Assembly: GCA_036426205.1 (NCBI GenBank)
Contig: CM071574.1
Span: 10,616,020-10,680,019, forward strand
From: Ascaphus truei
Lineage: Eukaryota; Chordata; Amphibia; Anura; Ascaphidae
Direction of reading: 5' to 3'
Length of the DNA stretch: 64,000 bases
The translations under genes were made by a program, and so were the position numbers. The notes beneath the pieces are model-generated. The model saw only the letters and a list, made by a program, of their open reading frames with translations. It was not told where the DNA came from and did no database searches. Positions 21,780 to 35,425 of the stretch are shown piece by piece; the first letter of the stretch is position 1; the number at the start of each line of letters is the position of its first letter.

Positions 21780-24700
21780 AGCTTTGCAAAGCCAGATGCA
21801 GAGTATTCTTACACACTGAATCTAACAGCTGTGATTTCCAAACCAGCTGTTCAGTGCAAGTTATTCTCCTACCAAAGCATCTGCAATGGTTACTAGATTA
21901 GTCTGACATATATTGTAGCTAGTTACCATTTCAGCTGTGTAATGTCCTTTAAAGGTAGATTGAGTGCGCATTTTCCTATTCATCTTCTTGTATGCGCAAG
22001 TTATTAAAACCAGTAAATATAGCCGACCTTTAATATGATTTCAAATTCTGCTTGCCGTATTTTGGAAGAAAACTTTTGCTACATTGTAATTTGCCAGACA
22101 ATTGGTTGTACTGACTGAGCCGAACATCATGACATTTCCAAGAAAGACGTAGAACAAGCCAATTAGAATTTCTACGTCTAGTATACTGAAGCTACCACAT
22201 AAGCAAAACTGGTTGGCCTATTCCCAGTGTGAGTTACAAATTACTTTTATTCACAACATGGGGGTCATTTATCAAAGTCTCCCAACAGAAAAACCTAGGC
22301 AAAAATACTACACTAGATTTACCAAAGAACAAAATCCTATTGGTTTCAATATGAATGTGTTATTGCTAAATTTGGTTCCGTTTCCCCCTTTAGATTTGCA
22401 GTCAGAACACTTTGATTAATAACCCTTCATATGTTTTGATCATCATTTTTTTTCAATATGGCTATCCTTTTCACAAACTAAATTATTGTATTCATAAATA
22501 CTGTGAGGAAAACGTAATATATTAAGATTATTGAAGTAATACAATGTTACACAGGCCAGATACATTCATATGACATATTGTGGGAGTTGTATTACATTAT
22601 TAAACTGTGGAAAAAATTTGCTTGGTACCTACCAAGATACTGTAGTTAGTCTTAAAATTACTTTTCTAAAACAAATGAATAGTATACAAGTCAATAAGCA
22701 TGTACTGTAAGTGCACAACATATTACAGATGTAGTGGCCATGATTGTGTCTGCTAACGGGTTAGAAGATCATGTATAAAACAATTTTCCAAATTTTTTGG
22801 CATGCGTTATGTTTCCCTTAAATGTAGCCCCCTTTAGATAGTGAGCTATGAATTTCCCATCAAAACACATTAATAACAACCACTAAATATATTGCTATTT
22901 TAATCATACACATGTACAAACCCTTAGAACTTGTGAGAACTATTATAAAGTATATTTTACATTCAAATGTTTCTCCTTCACAGAAAAATCATTTTCTAAG
23001 AACCAGAACTATGCAGAGTTGTCTATATAGGCCTTTTCTAATATGGCAGCCACTCATAAAGTGAGCAAGGAAACAATAAAAGTGATTTAATTGGTTCCTA
23101 TGAGTTCATTTGTTTTTGTTTGTCTACATAACAAAAAAAGGATTGATATCAAAAGTCAAATACATGAAGACAATGCTAGCTTTTTCCTTATACCAAATTA
23201 GTCCTCATAAAGGCTTATGGCACTACAACAGATAATTATACCATGGGCAAACCATAATTTAGAATGTTTATTAATGATCTATCAATACAGATAATAATCT
23301 TTGAAGGCATGGTATAGCTTATCATTCTCTCATTTACAGCTTTGGCAGATACACGCACATGTTGAATGATATGCACAAAGGGAGATTTGCAAGGCTTAGG
23401 CCTTAATTCCCTTATGTCTTAGCTAAAATATACTTTTTGCTTATTGGCTCAGTTTTGCATAATAAAATCCAAATCGGCTATGTGCACGCACACTTACAGG
23501 ATATATAACGAGACCAGTGGACTGGATTGAACTTAGTTTACTCAAGCTACACTATATGAGTATAGAAAATGATGATTTAACAATTTCAGAGCTGAAGTGG
23601 ACTACAACAACTGAAGCAAAGAAAAAGCACTGGGGTCTATGTATAAAGTCAAATAAACGTTTGCAATAGTGAACAATAGGTGCACAGAACTTTGAAGCAT
23701 GATGTGTTTGCTTGCACATTTCTTGATGACTAAATGTTTTGTAGTGATGTGGAATAAGTTGTCTGTACTTTAATGGAGGTGAGAGGTCAAAACTAAGCTC
23801 ATACCTTGAAGGTCCCTATAGAACATTGTATTCGAGTTTGTTTCACAGTACATTTGTTCATTTACTTTTTTCATTACAGTGGTCAAGACCACATGGCACC
23901 TAAAATTCACAGGGGACGCTCTCAGTCATGGAAAGAGAATGTGGTTGCAGGGTTAATAATTAAAAACAATTAGATTTTTTTTCTGAGCTGTCACTGTGGA
24001 TAGTATTTTTCTGCTTTGCACTTCAGGTGCAATTGTGGAGTCCAAAGTTGCGATATACTGAACGCATGAAAAGCTCTTTAAATAAGCCCTGGGTTTGGCT
24101 AGGTTGACTGGTCTTTCAACCTCTTCGGCACGAGTTCAGGCTTTGACTAAAAGGCTTTGATTATCTGAACAAAATGAGTGCAGTTCCACACCGGCAATGT
24201 TAATAGAACAAAAACCATTAAAACATCAGACCAATTGCCCTCATCATGAAGTTAACAGTGGATTAAGTGTGAGAACTGAATTATGTTATCACAGCTCTGT
24301 TTTCAAGGATAAAAGCTTGAAAGAAGCTAAAAATATAAAGGATCAGAGCTACAGTATGGTGTTACAATTTTAAATCTGTTAAAATAGCTAGTTTTCTTTT
24401 TATTAGATTTAAAACAAAATTCTGTTTTGTCAAATTAAATATAGGTGAATAAAAAAAGTTTATTTAAATTAAATACAAAGCAACGTTTTTAATACAATTA
24501 TATTTTGACATCCAAGTTGTTATTCAAGCTTATGATATTCGCTGACAGATTAAGTACATTATAGGTCAAATTTTTATTTTTGAAAATTAAGAATGGACTT
24601 CCACTAAATTTACTGTATATGGTCTCAAAAAATAAAGTTAGTTAATAGTCTTTATTGTCCTCTCGGTGCCAGAAATTTCAAGGTATAAATACAATGTCTA

Positions 24701-24925
24701 CTTTTTTTTAAGCAACAATCTGTCATGATCTCCACCCTGAATTAAGGTCAGCATTTGTTTCTAAGCAATAAATCTCAATAAACTCATATATTCCTCAAAT
24801 TGGATTCAACTGGTATGTTAGTGTAGATGTTTCTGCTTAAACAATTTGTAGTAAAGACACAAATGTGATCTTAGCTGGATGTACGCAGAAGAATAGAGAG
24901 AGATAGTGAATAGAATTCATTTTAA
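21780..24925. other. No gene seen
   Basis: Long AT-rich noncoding stretch without recognised exon, RNA gene or repeat boundary. Confidence 0.4.
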
Positions 24926-25393
24926 GGGCCTCATGCAGAGAGCAGCGCTGGGAAAAATTGGAGAGGGAAATAAAATGTACCTAAAATGGCGAGTTTTTTT
25001 ATCCATATGCAGAAAGGTGAGAATTCTGCAATTTATATCATGCATGCGTGTGGCGAGTGTAAAAGGGAGAGATGCGCGCAGCAAAAATGGTTTAGAAAAA
25101 AATCGCGTTTTTTTTTGTTTTTCCCTATGGCCGGCGAGCTCCAGTTTCTTGCCAACTTTAGTTGGCGGAGCTAATAGTCGAATTTAACAGCCACTAGATG
25201 GCGATCGCGCCTTTCTGCATAAGGGCCTTTTTAAAGCTGGCGAGATTTAGGTTCTCGCCAGCCGCGCGGCGAAATTTGTAAAGAAAAAAAAAATGGCGCT
25301 TTTTTATAAACTCGCCATTACGTGCCTTTTTAAAGCTATAGTTCGCCAAAAAATGCCGCTTTGCCTGTTAGCGCTGCTCTCTGCATGAGGCCC
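24926..25393. repeat. PIF/Harbinger-type MITE
   Basis: Perfect 24-bp terminal inverted repeats starting GGGCCTCATGCAGAGAGC, flanked by TAA on both sides (24923-24925, 25394-25396). Three-base TAA duplications are typical of PIF/Harbinger. GGCGAG / CTCGCC words repeat inside. Confidence 0.8.
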
Positions 25394-25819
25394 TAAGTCG
25401 CTCAGATAACGCTGTAACATTTTACTGGCAAAAGTTGTTGAAACAAATATTACAGAAGTTTATTTTGTATCAGCCAGGTAAAGAAACATAACAAATTACA
25501 AGGTCAAATATGTATTGGGAACATGGAAAGTGCATTTAGACCATTGCAAAATGTTTGCTTTTTACTGAACATTGTTTTGTAATTTTTTACCTGTTACCCT
25601 ACAAGAAGTATATAACGTCCCTACTAATAAAGTCACTTAAATAATATTGGAATAAAAGAGTAAATAGACAATGGATTGTCTATGGGTAGACAGTAAGGCC
25701 TGTGACATAGTAAGCACTTAGGTGCTGCTGCTCGCTGTTGCTTGCTGCCGCTCGCTCTACCAGGAGCTTTTTGCTGTCCTGGCAGAGGAGACAGCAAGCG
25801 CGCTTGGGAGGCGGGTATC

Positions 25820-25910
25820 ACTGTGTGTGTGTGTCACTTGGTAGCTGTCAGTGTGTGTGTGTGTGTGTCACTTTGAAGTGGTCTGTGTGTTTGTGTGTCA
25901 CGGGGGAACC

Positions 25911-25947
<37 letters not shown>

Positions 25948-26165
25948 AGTGTATATGTGTTTGTGTGTGTGTATATTATATAATATTTAAAAATTTAAAA
26001 AAAAAGACATGTTGTGAGAATAAATTATTTATTAACATTGTGCAACTTTGATAAATATATTCACACACATACATCACACACATACATCACACACACATAC
26101 ACACACATACACACATACACACACAGACACACACACACATACACACACATACACATACACACACA
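25820..26165. repeat. (TG)n then (CA)n microsatellites
   Basis: TGTG runs at 25820-25975 and CACA runs at 26055-26165 with about 80 bp between, forming complementary arms. Confidence 0.9.
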
Positions 26166-26964
26166 CCTCTGTGCTGCCTCTACTCTGTCTGGTCTGGTAG
26201 CTCTGCTATCTCAGAACACCGACACAGTAGGAAAAAAAAGGCTGCAGTCCCATTGGATGGGAGCGGTCACGTGACCGCTCCTCCGCTCCCCCAAGCGGCA
26301 AAATTTCAAACTCTCCTGTCTCTTCTGATTTTCTCAGCCTACGCACGCATCAGGAAGCATGCGGAGGGAGAAACTATAGCCGCGCTGATTACAGATGCAG
26401 GGGCTTTGTGCATCTGTTCAGCGCGGCTCAGCCCGCCTCAGCGACGCTTATTTTACTATGTCCTAGGCCTAAGATTCCTTATCTAGTGAAAAGGGGGAAA
26501 TGCAAAAGAAGAAAATATATTTATATTAAGCTAAATCAGTTTTTTACTTTTTATTTTTGGCTTTAACAGTTTTGACTTTTTTTTTTTAAATAAAACTAGT
26601 ACTAAGTTATTGACATTGACACAGTTATATTTAGCTTCTCAGTGCCCTTGTGGTGTTTAATAAAAGTTACATGGGCTTACACACTGACGGCCCTAATGAC
26701 GGTCACTGCATGCCCTGCCATTTTTGTTCATGTCTGTTTTCAGCCGTAGCTATTTTTGAGCCACAGGCTTTTCTTCTGCTTTTAATGTTGAGGGGAATGT
26801 CAGTGCCTTGGGATCTCTACGTACAGTATTAGTGCTTTAGAGATGTAAAATATTAATAATAAAACTCCAGGCATTTTAACGAAAAAGAAAAGAAAAAGAG
26901 AAAGTAAGCACAGATCCCACAGGGCAATAATCCCTCCCTTTCGAAGAGATATTTTTTTTATGAT

Positions 26965-27245
26965 TTACAACGGGGTGCTCAAATTCAGTCCTCAAGACCC
27001 CCCGACAGGTCAGATTTTCAGGTTATCCCAACTGATTGGGCTACCTGTGCTGAAGCAGGAACTGATTGAGCCATCTGTGCTGTAGCACAGATTGATTGAG
27101 CTATCTGCGCTGTAGCAGGGACTGATTGAGCCAGCTGTGCTGAATCAGGGACTGATTGCACAACCTGTGCTGAAGCTGGGATATCCTGAAAACCTGACCT
27201 GTTGAGGGGGCTTGAGGACTGGCATTGAGCACCTGTCCCAAGTTC
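26965..27245 (+). repeat. GTCCTCAAG hairpin MITE with internal tandem expansion
   Basis: Arms GGTGCTCAAATTCAGTCC and, inverted, GGACTGGCATTGAGCACC. The centre has five units of about 30 bp of the form ACTGATTGAGCCATCTGTGC (27030-27180), apparently an expansion of the usual single arm. Confidence 0.7.
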
Positions 27246-27779
27246 AGCCCAACCTCTGGACGGGCCCAAGGTCCAATGCCGCACGAGGCCCCCACAGCCA
27301 CCGGGCACAGGACAGTTATCCCAGCTCTCCATGTTGCTGGCCCTGGTTCTATGTACCCTACCCTTCAGATTCTCATTGCTAATTTCTCCGGTATTGTATT
27401 TTGGGTCTATTATTACTTCTTTATATTTACATTTGTGTATACATATATTCTTATGATTTGAATTTGGGGGGGGGGGGTGTTTACGTGTTGAAAAATGATG
27501 AGTGCCCCAAGATGTAGCTACTACAATATTGTTTCTGGCACCCGGGTGCCCCAAGAAATAGAAGTTACATCATAAAAAAAAAGTGTGTGTGCCAGGCACG
27601 CACATTTTAAGTGAAACTTCTTTGTCTTTTGTCACTGTTTTGTCACAGAAATTGTATTTGTGATGGTGATGTTTTTAATTAAAAATCAAAACACAATTTC
27701 AGTGACAAAACGCAATGAAGTTTGACTTACAACGCATGTTTTAGCTATTTGCACTTCTATATTTATAGTAACTGTGAAT

Positions 27780-27855
27780 TCCTTGTGTGTGTCTGTGTGT
27801 GTCAGTCAGAGTGTGTGTGTGTGTGTCAGTCAGTGTGTGCGTGTCAGTCAGTGTC

Positions 27856-27886
<31 letters not shown>

Positions 27887-28190
27887 TAGTCAGTGTGTGT
27901 GTGTGGGTCAGTTAGTGTGTATGTGTGTGTGTTCGTGTCAGTCAGTGTGTGTGTCAGTCAGTGTGTGTGTGTGTGTGTGTGTGTACGTGCGTGTTAGCCA
28001 GTGTGTGTGTGTACGTGCGTGTTAGCCAGTGTGTGTGTGTCAGTCAGTTTGTGTGTGTCAGAGTGTGTGTGCGTGTGTGCGTGTGTGAGTCAGTGTGTGT
28101 GTGTGTGTCAGTCAGTTTGTCAGTGTGTGTGTGTCAGTAAGTGTGTGTGTGTCAGTCAGTGTGTGTGTGTGTGTCGGTCTTCCTGTGTGT
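27780..28190 (+). repeat. TG / TCAGTCAG minisatellite
   Basis: (TG)n interleaved with GTCAGTCAGTG units. ORFs of VCVCVSQ residues are its translations. Confidence 0.9.
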
Positions 28191-28689
28191 TTGTGTTGAT
28201 CCCCCTTCTTCTCCTCATGACCCTGGGTATCATCACATTATGCATTGTGTCCTCCTTGTCTCTATGGTGACGCACTGGCCCTGCCTCTTCCTGTGCCCAT
28301 TACACCTGCCATGCTTGGCAGTGTGCCCCCATGCATCCCCGGAAGTGAGGGACTGGCAGGAGCAAAGTACTTAATTCGCCTCGAGGCCGGTCTAGTCCTA
28401 GCTCCCGCGTGCAGATTCCACTCGCTCTCGCGCCCCACGAGGCAAGAGCCAAAACCGTCACCTGGCCCCCTCACCAGTCCAACAGCCAGTCGCGTTAGTG
28501 AGGTCCAATCAGTGCTCGCGTGAATGAGGGACACGGTGCTGCGGGGATGCAGCATGCTCAACCCCCCTGGCCACCCTCCTCCCTGTTACAGGAGCAGGAG
28601 TCGTGAGAGGTGACAGCACACGGTAACTACCTGCAATGTGTTTTAGGGTTTGTGCATTTATTCTTTTTTTGCCAAAACTTTAGTTCTTT

Positions 28690-29110
28690 ATATTGATGGC
28701 CGATTGTTTATTTTGCAGATTTGGAACTGCCCTCGATCGTCCGGTTCCTTCTGTCCGTGGATTTCCGTGGATCAGTCTCAAAAAGTCAAATCCGCAGTTT
28801 CGGATTTTTACATTATATTTTAGAGAGCAATTCGCAATCCGTCTCCGGATTGTTAAAAATCCGGGCACGATTAATCCACAGGGGGGGCATATATGGATTC
28901 ATCCGTTTGTGAATTTTAAACAATCCACCCCCGGAATTGTGGAATCCACGGATCAGATTCTTTAAAATCTATTTGGTTTATATGCAATTACGGATTTGGA
29001 TTAATCAGCACGCATATTTTAGCGCCCATTCCACGGACGGATTGTGGTGGGGGGGATAGATTTGGTCTAAAACAAAATCCGAGAAATTCCGAGAAACAGA
29101 TTTGTTCTAA
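28690..29110. repeat. CGGATT-rich interspersed repeat
   Basis: Repeated AATCCG/CGGATT/TCCACGGA words as in the MITE at 9377-9734 and the fragment at 14505-14600. Ends are not clear; probably a diverged family member. Confidence 0.45.
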
Positions 29111-30320
29111 ATAATTTTGGAGTTTTGGTTTTTAAAACTTTAAGGGTCTATGATGTATAATATTAATAACAAAACTAAGGTCTATATTTACTATGCTGTG
29201 CTTTAAAATAAAACACCTCCCACTATTTGAAGACACATTATTGCCTATTCACTGGAATAGGCAATAATCCATAAGGGGTCTTTCGGTGTTGAAAAGTTTT
29301 TTATTTTACTTAAGTAATAGGTTTTTGTTTAACGTTTTTTTCGTAAAGATTTTTAAAAGCTCTATAAAACACACTGAGGCCCCATATTTACTAAACATTG
29401 TTATTCTATAAGAAAGATTAGAGAAATTTCTGGAAAGATTTTATATAAATATCATTTAATAAAAAATAGCTATGAAGTATTAAATATGAAACTCTGGTTT
29501 TAATGGTCAGGCATAAATATTTAATCTTGTTCTGTCTTAGCATATCATATAAACCGTAAAAACAATACTGTATGTGTTAGTCCTGTAATATATTGTACTT
29601 ATACATAATGAAAAATGGATGTCATAAAGTATTAAGGCATTCTGTTCCAATATTCAATCAACAATTTACCAATTTGCTTTCAGGTAACCTATCGTCCGGA
29701 TCAGATAAATGTTACTGACTATGAATCAGCGTATCAGTTATTGTGTTGTGGGTCTAATGGCCTTAACATTTTGAAGATGCCACAAAGCAATGGGCATTCA
29801 CAAGCTTATCGATTACAGTGTTAATGTCTTTGTAAATATTTCAGAGAAGAAAGATAATAAACAGAAGTTTTTATGATTACTTCATTAGAAATGAGCAAAG
29901 TTGATACAGTGTTTGTCATGAATTTTCTTATGTAAAAAATGCAATGTATCTTTTCCCAGCATAAAGGTCACAATCTGCTATTTTCATTTGATAATGCATC
30001 ACCCTTTCTCACTGAATATAGCTGAAAAAGCTGTTGCTTTGTAAGAAGTTAAAAGATCATTCCTATTGATAAGTTATTGTCAATCAGATAAGTAGATGTT
30101 GCACTCTATAAATCTGCCGATCCTTCAAAGATCTCAGAACAAACAAAATAGTAAACATGTCAAGGATCAGTTTCATTTTCTTATTAATCCTTATACATTA
30201 TGAATAGCTTTTTTTTCTCTATGTTTAAAAAGCTAGTCTTTCTGTAAAGCACACAATTATACAGGAGTTAGACAAGAGGTGGAATCTTTCTGGATCTTCT
30301 AGCAACTTTATTGGCAGATT
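29111..30320. other. No gene seen
   Basis: AT-rich noncoding DNA with no recognised feature. Confidence 0.4.
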
Positions 30321-30324
30321 CATA

Positions 30325-31086
30325 TGTAACCCTGTTTCCCCCACCCAATCTCACATAGGGTCTCCTAGGGGAAATACTATTCTGGTTACATCGGTCTGGT
30401 TGGTGCATACCTGCTGGTAACAGGGGGCGCCCTGGGTCTCCCGCATGATGGTAAAGGGAAATACCAGGACAGGCTTCTGGAGTTGTGCCGTTTTCTACTT
30501 ACAGGTGCAGCGCCTCCATCTTGTGCAGCCCCCAGCTATATGGGGTGAAGTCTCTGCAAAAGAACACGTCCCCCTCCTCCCAATATACTTCAGTCTCAGA
30601 CAGGAGGTATAGGTAAAATACAGCAGTTCTTTATTTATCTTCACTATTCAGCAGCCCAGATCACAGCAAATAGAAGGATCTTCACCTTCAGGATGTCCCT
30701 GGATCATACTCCCAACCAAAGGCACCCAGAGTGGTCCTTGCTCTTCCCCTACCCCCTTTTAGGATTGGGGGTATAGGTTTCCTCATTGCTCCGCTGAGGG
30801 AGGGCCTCAAGCCTGCCAGAGCCCTGACAGCTTGGTTGGGTCAACCTTGTCCCTCTCTCTGTAGGAACAGACTCACTAAATAGGAAGTTGCAGTACATTA
30901 CATAAGCTCCAGCAGGCACCACCCCTGTGTCTCTAATTGGACACAAGGCCTGATGACACTACCTTCACTGACTCACTGCACTGCATGAAGTGGGGAAAAC
31001 CAATGATTGCTCCTGGCAACCTGCCCTTACCAGGTATTGTAGCCAGGAGGAGGGCAGACCTATAGCCCAAACCACACAGGGCTACA
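30325..31086 (-). repeat. Solo LTR with 4-bp target duplication
   Basis: Begins TGTAACCCTG and ends GGGCTACA on the plus strand, with CATA at 30321-30324 and 31087-31090. A TTTATT near 30630 is AATAAA on the minus strand, matching the transcription sense of the copy at 1-1407. No internal coding region adjoins. A 4-bp duplication fits Ty3/Gypsy or a retrovirus-like element. Confidence 0.75.
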
Positions 31087-31090
31087 CATA

Positions 31091-32347
31091 TTAATGGACA
31101 GCTTTGGTGAGCTCAATATTATACACTCGTGTTCTACACTTGTAACCCTGCACTGTTTAAGCCCCATCCTTCTCACCTCACCTACTGCAGTCTCCCACAA
31201 AAGTTCTGCTCATCCACTCACACTGGAAGTGATGTCACACACCAAGATGTCCGGAGGCGGATGGTAGCTGTGGCAGGGAGTTTAGGCTTGCTCTTTAGGA
31301 CAGAGTACAGAGAAATGAATCTCCTGATGGGTGCTACAAAAATTCTGTATAGATGAGTGCAATATAGCAGCTGGGTGGGACATGAATTATAAGCAAACCC
31401 CCAATAACTGTGTATTTGAGGAAGACATGGCTCACTATATAACCTAATAAAATAGACCTGTGTGGGATAAAGGGGTATCTAGCTAAGAAATGCGGAAGTG
31501 AGCCTACATATGGTAAACCAACCCCATAGATCAGGCTAAAGGAACCCCCAGGTCTATAGGTATGGAGCCCTATGAAAGCCTCAAAACAAACACAGTAACA
31601 ATGTATAGGGGAAGGAGAATGAGTAAACTCACATAAAATCTCCTTGGCAGTATATAATACATTTATGTAATTCCATCTTTGTGATCTGAATCCCCAAATC
31701 AGTCATGCATATTTATGTTTACAAAAATGACCCTTATAAGGCCAAAGGGTTAACAAAAGCATTTGCATCAGCCTGTGGCCTACTGTATGATCAATTAGTT
31801 ATGCCCTGTGCTGGCTTAGTTAACCATATAATGTATAATCATTTTGTGATTTCATGCATGGAGTCTTAAAGGAATCCTTGCCATGCTAATTTTTTTTTTC
31901 TTTAATAAGATTTTGTTTCTTAACACAGCAATGAATAACAATGTTTTGCTTACAGTAAAATGTACAAATGCCTCACCGGTTTACTCACAAAAACAATAAT
32001 CTTTTGACAGATTATAAATGCATATAGTGTAATTCTTGCTGCATTTAAGTGTGTTACTTTTGGAATTAAATATTTTAGAAAAGTTATCTGATTTCCTGTC
32101 TCAGTAGCAACTGCCATTGAATGCTTTTCAGGGGCTACAAAACATTTTGGCCATGATATATTCCTACTAGCTATACCTTCTTTACCCACCTACAGTATTT
32201 GTCAGAACAGTGAGCCATACAGTACAGTATATGTGCCCCGTCAGCTAAAAGACAGAAGGTTTAAAGTAAGGACTGGTAAGGAGAGGTGTTCTCCTACAAA
32301 CTGTTGCATCTAGATAATCACAATGATTCCTCTCAAGTAAGAATTTA
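31091..32347. other. No gene seen
   Basis: AT-rich noncoding DNA with no recognised feature. Confidence 0.4.
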
Positions 32348-32355
32348 CCAGTACT

Positions 32356-32737
32356 CTGTGGCAGATAAACCATTAGGGCCGGGTTTAGGGAAGTAAAATG
32401 TTGGGGCTGCAATTTTTCTGTTTTTTTTTATTTTCTATTTTACACAGAGGCCCCGCTTTCTTCCGCTCTAATTTCCGGGAGAGAGCATGGGGCCTCTGTA
32501 AAGGTCTCTTACCTTCTCCTTTGCACCGCCCTCCTGTAGCATCATGTTGTCAAATGATGCTGCATTGTCATGATATTGTCATGATATTGTCATGTGACTT
32601 GATGTCACATAGCATTGCAATGAAAACACATGGTCACATGACATTACTGCATCCTTTGCAGAAGCACTGCAGGAAGAGGCGGCCCAAGTGGCGAAAAGGT
32701 AAGTGCCTGTGGGGGGGAAATGTTAAATCCGTCACTG
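32356..32737. repeat. hAT MITE, CAGTGGCAGATTT family, copy 4
   Basis: Begins CTGTGGCAGATAAACC and ends AAATCCGTCACTG, with a perfect 8-bp duplication CCAGTACT at 32348-32355 and 32738-32745. Confidence 0.85.
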
Positions 32738-33212
32738 CCAGTACTGTAGTACTAAATTCACAACCTTCATGCTTTTAAGCTTTAGGTGGAAAACAAACCT
32801 ACGGTAGTGACTTTGTGCATAAATAAAGAAGTTCTGGGTAATTGCTTGAACCCTCACAAGCTTCTAGGTCTTTTCACTTACATGTGTCAGGTAACTGTAG
32901 TGGCTATGCAGGAGCTTATGCTCTCTCCATATATGGGTAGGTGGGCATGATTTATTAAGCTTTGCTGAGGCGTTTTACTTACACACATGCCATTATAACC
33001 AAAGCTGTAGCCTATATATTTTTATTGCCCGTTCTGAATCTATATGAGGTCAGACAAATGTCTAAATACTATATATTGCTAGAAAACATTCCAAAGCAAG
33101 CATAGATTATAGGCCTCATGCAGTAAATCATGTGGGAACATATAAAAGAAAATGCTTATGGTGCAATATTGTGCAAACAGTGGTGAAGTCAAATTGCTAG
33201 CACAGAATGTGT

Positions 33213-33293
33213 AAACTAATGTCCCCTAACCCCTTAATGACATTAGCGGTTATTAACCGCTACAGTCATTAAGGGGTTAGGGGACATTAGTTT
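33213..33293. repeat. Near-perfect palindrome
   Basis: Arms of about 40 bp starting AAACTAATGTCCCCTAACCC and ending with the inverse, differing at three positions near the centre. It sits at the start of the repeat at 33294-33780. Confidence 0.85.
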
Positions 33294-33780
33294 GGCACTT
33301 TTTCTTATTGTGTATATTTTTCAGCACCCCAGTGTATGGACGGGGAGGAAGATGAGGGTGGCCTTCTTCGTGGGTGCCGGACAAGGGTGATGTATTTATT
33401 GTATTTATTGTGATTAATGTATATTTAATGGGCAAATACATTATTATCCATATGTGTATAATAGTAATTTTGCCCATTACTGTTGTGTATGTGTTAGGGG
33501 ACGGGGATATTTTTTTTAGAGTATTGTTTATTTTTTGGGGGCACACCATTGGTACCGCAGGCCCGCGGATGGCCGTGGGGACCCCCGGACACCTACGGGG
33601 AACCTCGGACACCCCTGCGGGGACCCCCAGACACCCGCGGACACCCGCGAAACCCCGTTGTCCCTCGGGACTGTTGTATGGATGGTGTGCCAGCAGAAAG
33701 GTAAACAAAGAAATGTTGTCTAAGTCCAGCTTCTTTTTGCGCCTGCCTTTAGCTGGCACGTTTGTTTGGCGCGTTTTTTA
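33294..33780 (+). repeat. Repeat family with GGACACC minisatellite
   Basis: Contains TAATAGTAATTTTGCCCA, a GTGTTAGGGG word and a run of CGGACACC / GGGGACCCCC units (33580-33655). The minus strand of 63560-64000 has the same order of blocks. Confidence 0.5.
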
Positions 33781-35200
33781 AGGCCGATTCACTTAGCACT
33801 GCTTAGTGAATCTCTAGTACTGGCAAAAAGCAGCGCAATACCCTGATCGTGCGCATTTTGCGCCGGGGGCTGAAAAAAGCCCTTTTAAGAGCGATAAAGC
33901 ACAGTTATCACTGCTTAGTGAATCTCACTGCAGCCTTGTCGGTCTTAAAGGGTATGTCTGTACCTGCTGTCAATTTCTATGTTTCTATAGTTTTAAATTA
34001 GAAGAACTAGTACCAGACCTTCATGTCATTGGCCACTAAATATCATTGTGCCTCTGCAATAAAAATGAAATGTTCAAGGGCAGTTTTATTTGTGGCTGTA
34101 TATTACATTGCCACATGCGGTATCAATATAAAGAATAGATTATCAACAAAAAAAAATCTTTGTTGTACTTATTGTACTATACTAATACTTTACTATACTA
34201 ATTATTAAAAAATAAGTATAATGTTTATTCTTTGTCAATATGAATTTTCCACTATTCACTCAATTTAAAAAAAGGGGGGATATATATATAAAATGCAAAA
34301 TAGCATTGTTTTCCCCATAAAGTGGTAACAACAATTATGTGAATGAAGTACACATTGTACAGCAATGATAACGTGTTAATTCCATCTGATTTGGAAGTGT
34401 AATGTGTCTAGTTGCAGGTCTTTTCAGGAAGAGGGGTAATAAAAACAGCTCATTAAAAAATCATACACAAATATTTTTACAAAGATAGAATGAATGATAA
34501 AGTGTCTGAACTGACGTTACCGGTGATATCTTAGCATCGTTTATATGCATTAAACACGATGGCAGCAGTATGGGAGGATTTGTGTCACAAATCATATTGC
34601 ATTAATAATAGAATGGCAATAATACACAAAAAAGTTATGGTAGCATTCAGGGCTACTTGTATTTTAATAAGTATACTAGACTTTAACGCCATTCTGCACA
34701 GCTAACTTACAGAGCAAATTATTTAGAATACATTTATTTATGATGAGGAATTATCCGTTGTATTTTTTTCACATTTGCTCATGTCATTTCTATTCTCCCT
34801 GTGTCAAATATAAATATTTTAGACACATTTTAAAGTGTTCATCCCATGTGAATAAACTTGATGTTTGATTAAAAGTACAGCACAAAATCATGAATATCAT
34901 TTAAAAAAAAAAAGATAAATTATTTAGTAAGCTTCCCTAATGGGGCAAACTACGATCCAGCATGCAAAAGCAAGAGAGATACAAGATAAGTCTTTTGTTG
35001 ACGAAATGCTGACAATTAGTCCATGGTACTAAAATAAAAGTTCCAATATTTGTAAAAGTTTTAAAGACCTCCGATTGAGAAACCAAACAGTGTACTTTGG
35101 AGCATTCTGTGCTGTTCGTCGCTCTCTTGGAAAGGACTTAAAGTAATCAATTTGCTACAGTACATATTAAGATAAAAACCATCCCATTTGGGAATCTAGA
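33781..35200. other. No gene seen
   Basis: CACTTAGCACTGCTTAGTGAATC words recur at 33790 and 33910 (MITE-like). The rest is AT-rich. Confidence 0.4.
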
Positions 35201-35204
35201 CTAG

Positions 35205-35425
35205 GGGTGGCCAAATCCTATCCTCTAGACCCCCCCCCCCCCCCACACCTGCATCTCCAACAGGTTAGGTTTTCAGAGTTTCCCTGCTTCAGGAAAGGTG
35301 GCTCATTCAGTGGCTCCGTCATTGACTGAGCCTCTGATTGAGTCACCTGTGCTGAAGCAGAAATATCATAAAAACCTGACCTGTTGCTGGCCCTTGAGGA
35401 CTAGCGTTGAGCACTCCTGAACCAG
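35205..35425 (+). repeat. GTCCTCAAG hairpin MITE
   Basis: AACAGGTTAGGTTTTCAG...CTGACCTGTTGC inverted arms with GCTTCAGGAAAGGTGGCTC and AGTCACCTGTGCTGAAGC inside. Same family as 26965-27245. Confidence 0.65.

Noticed and set aside
27780..28190. Regular repeat units considered as a CRISPR-like array
   Set aside because: Units are low-complexity with no unique spacers, and the genome is eukaryotic.
27774..28270. Cys/Val/Ser-rich ORFs
   Set aside because: Translations of the TG/TCAG minisatellite.
33277..33781. Opposed ORFs of 160 and 135 codons
   Set aside because: They lie in an interspersed repeat with GGACACC units that recurs at 63560-64000; no domain.
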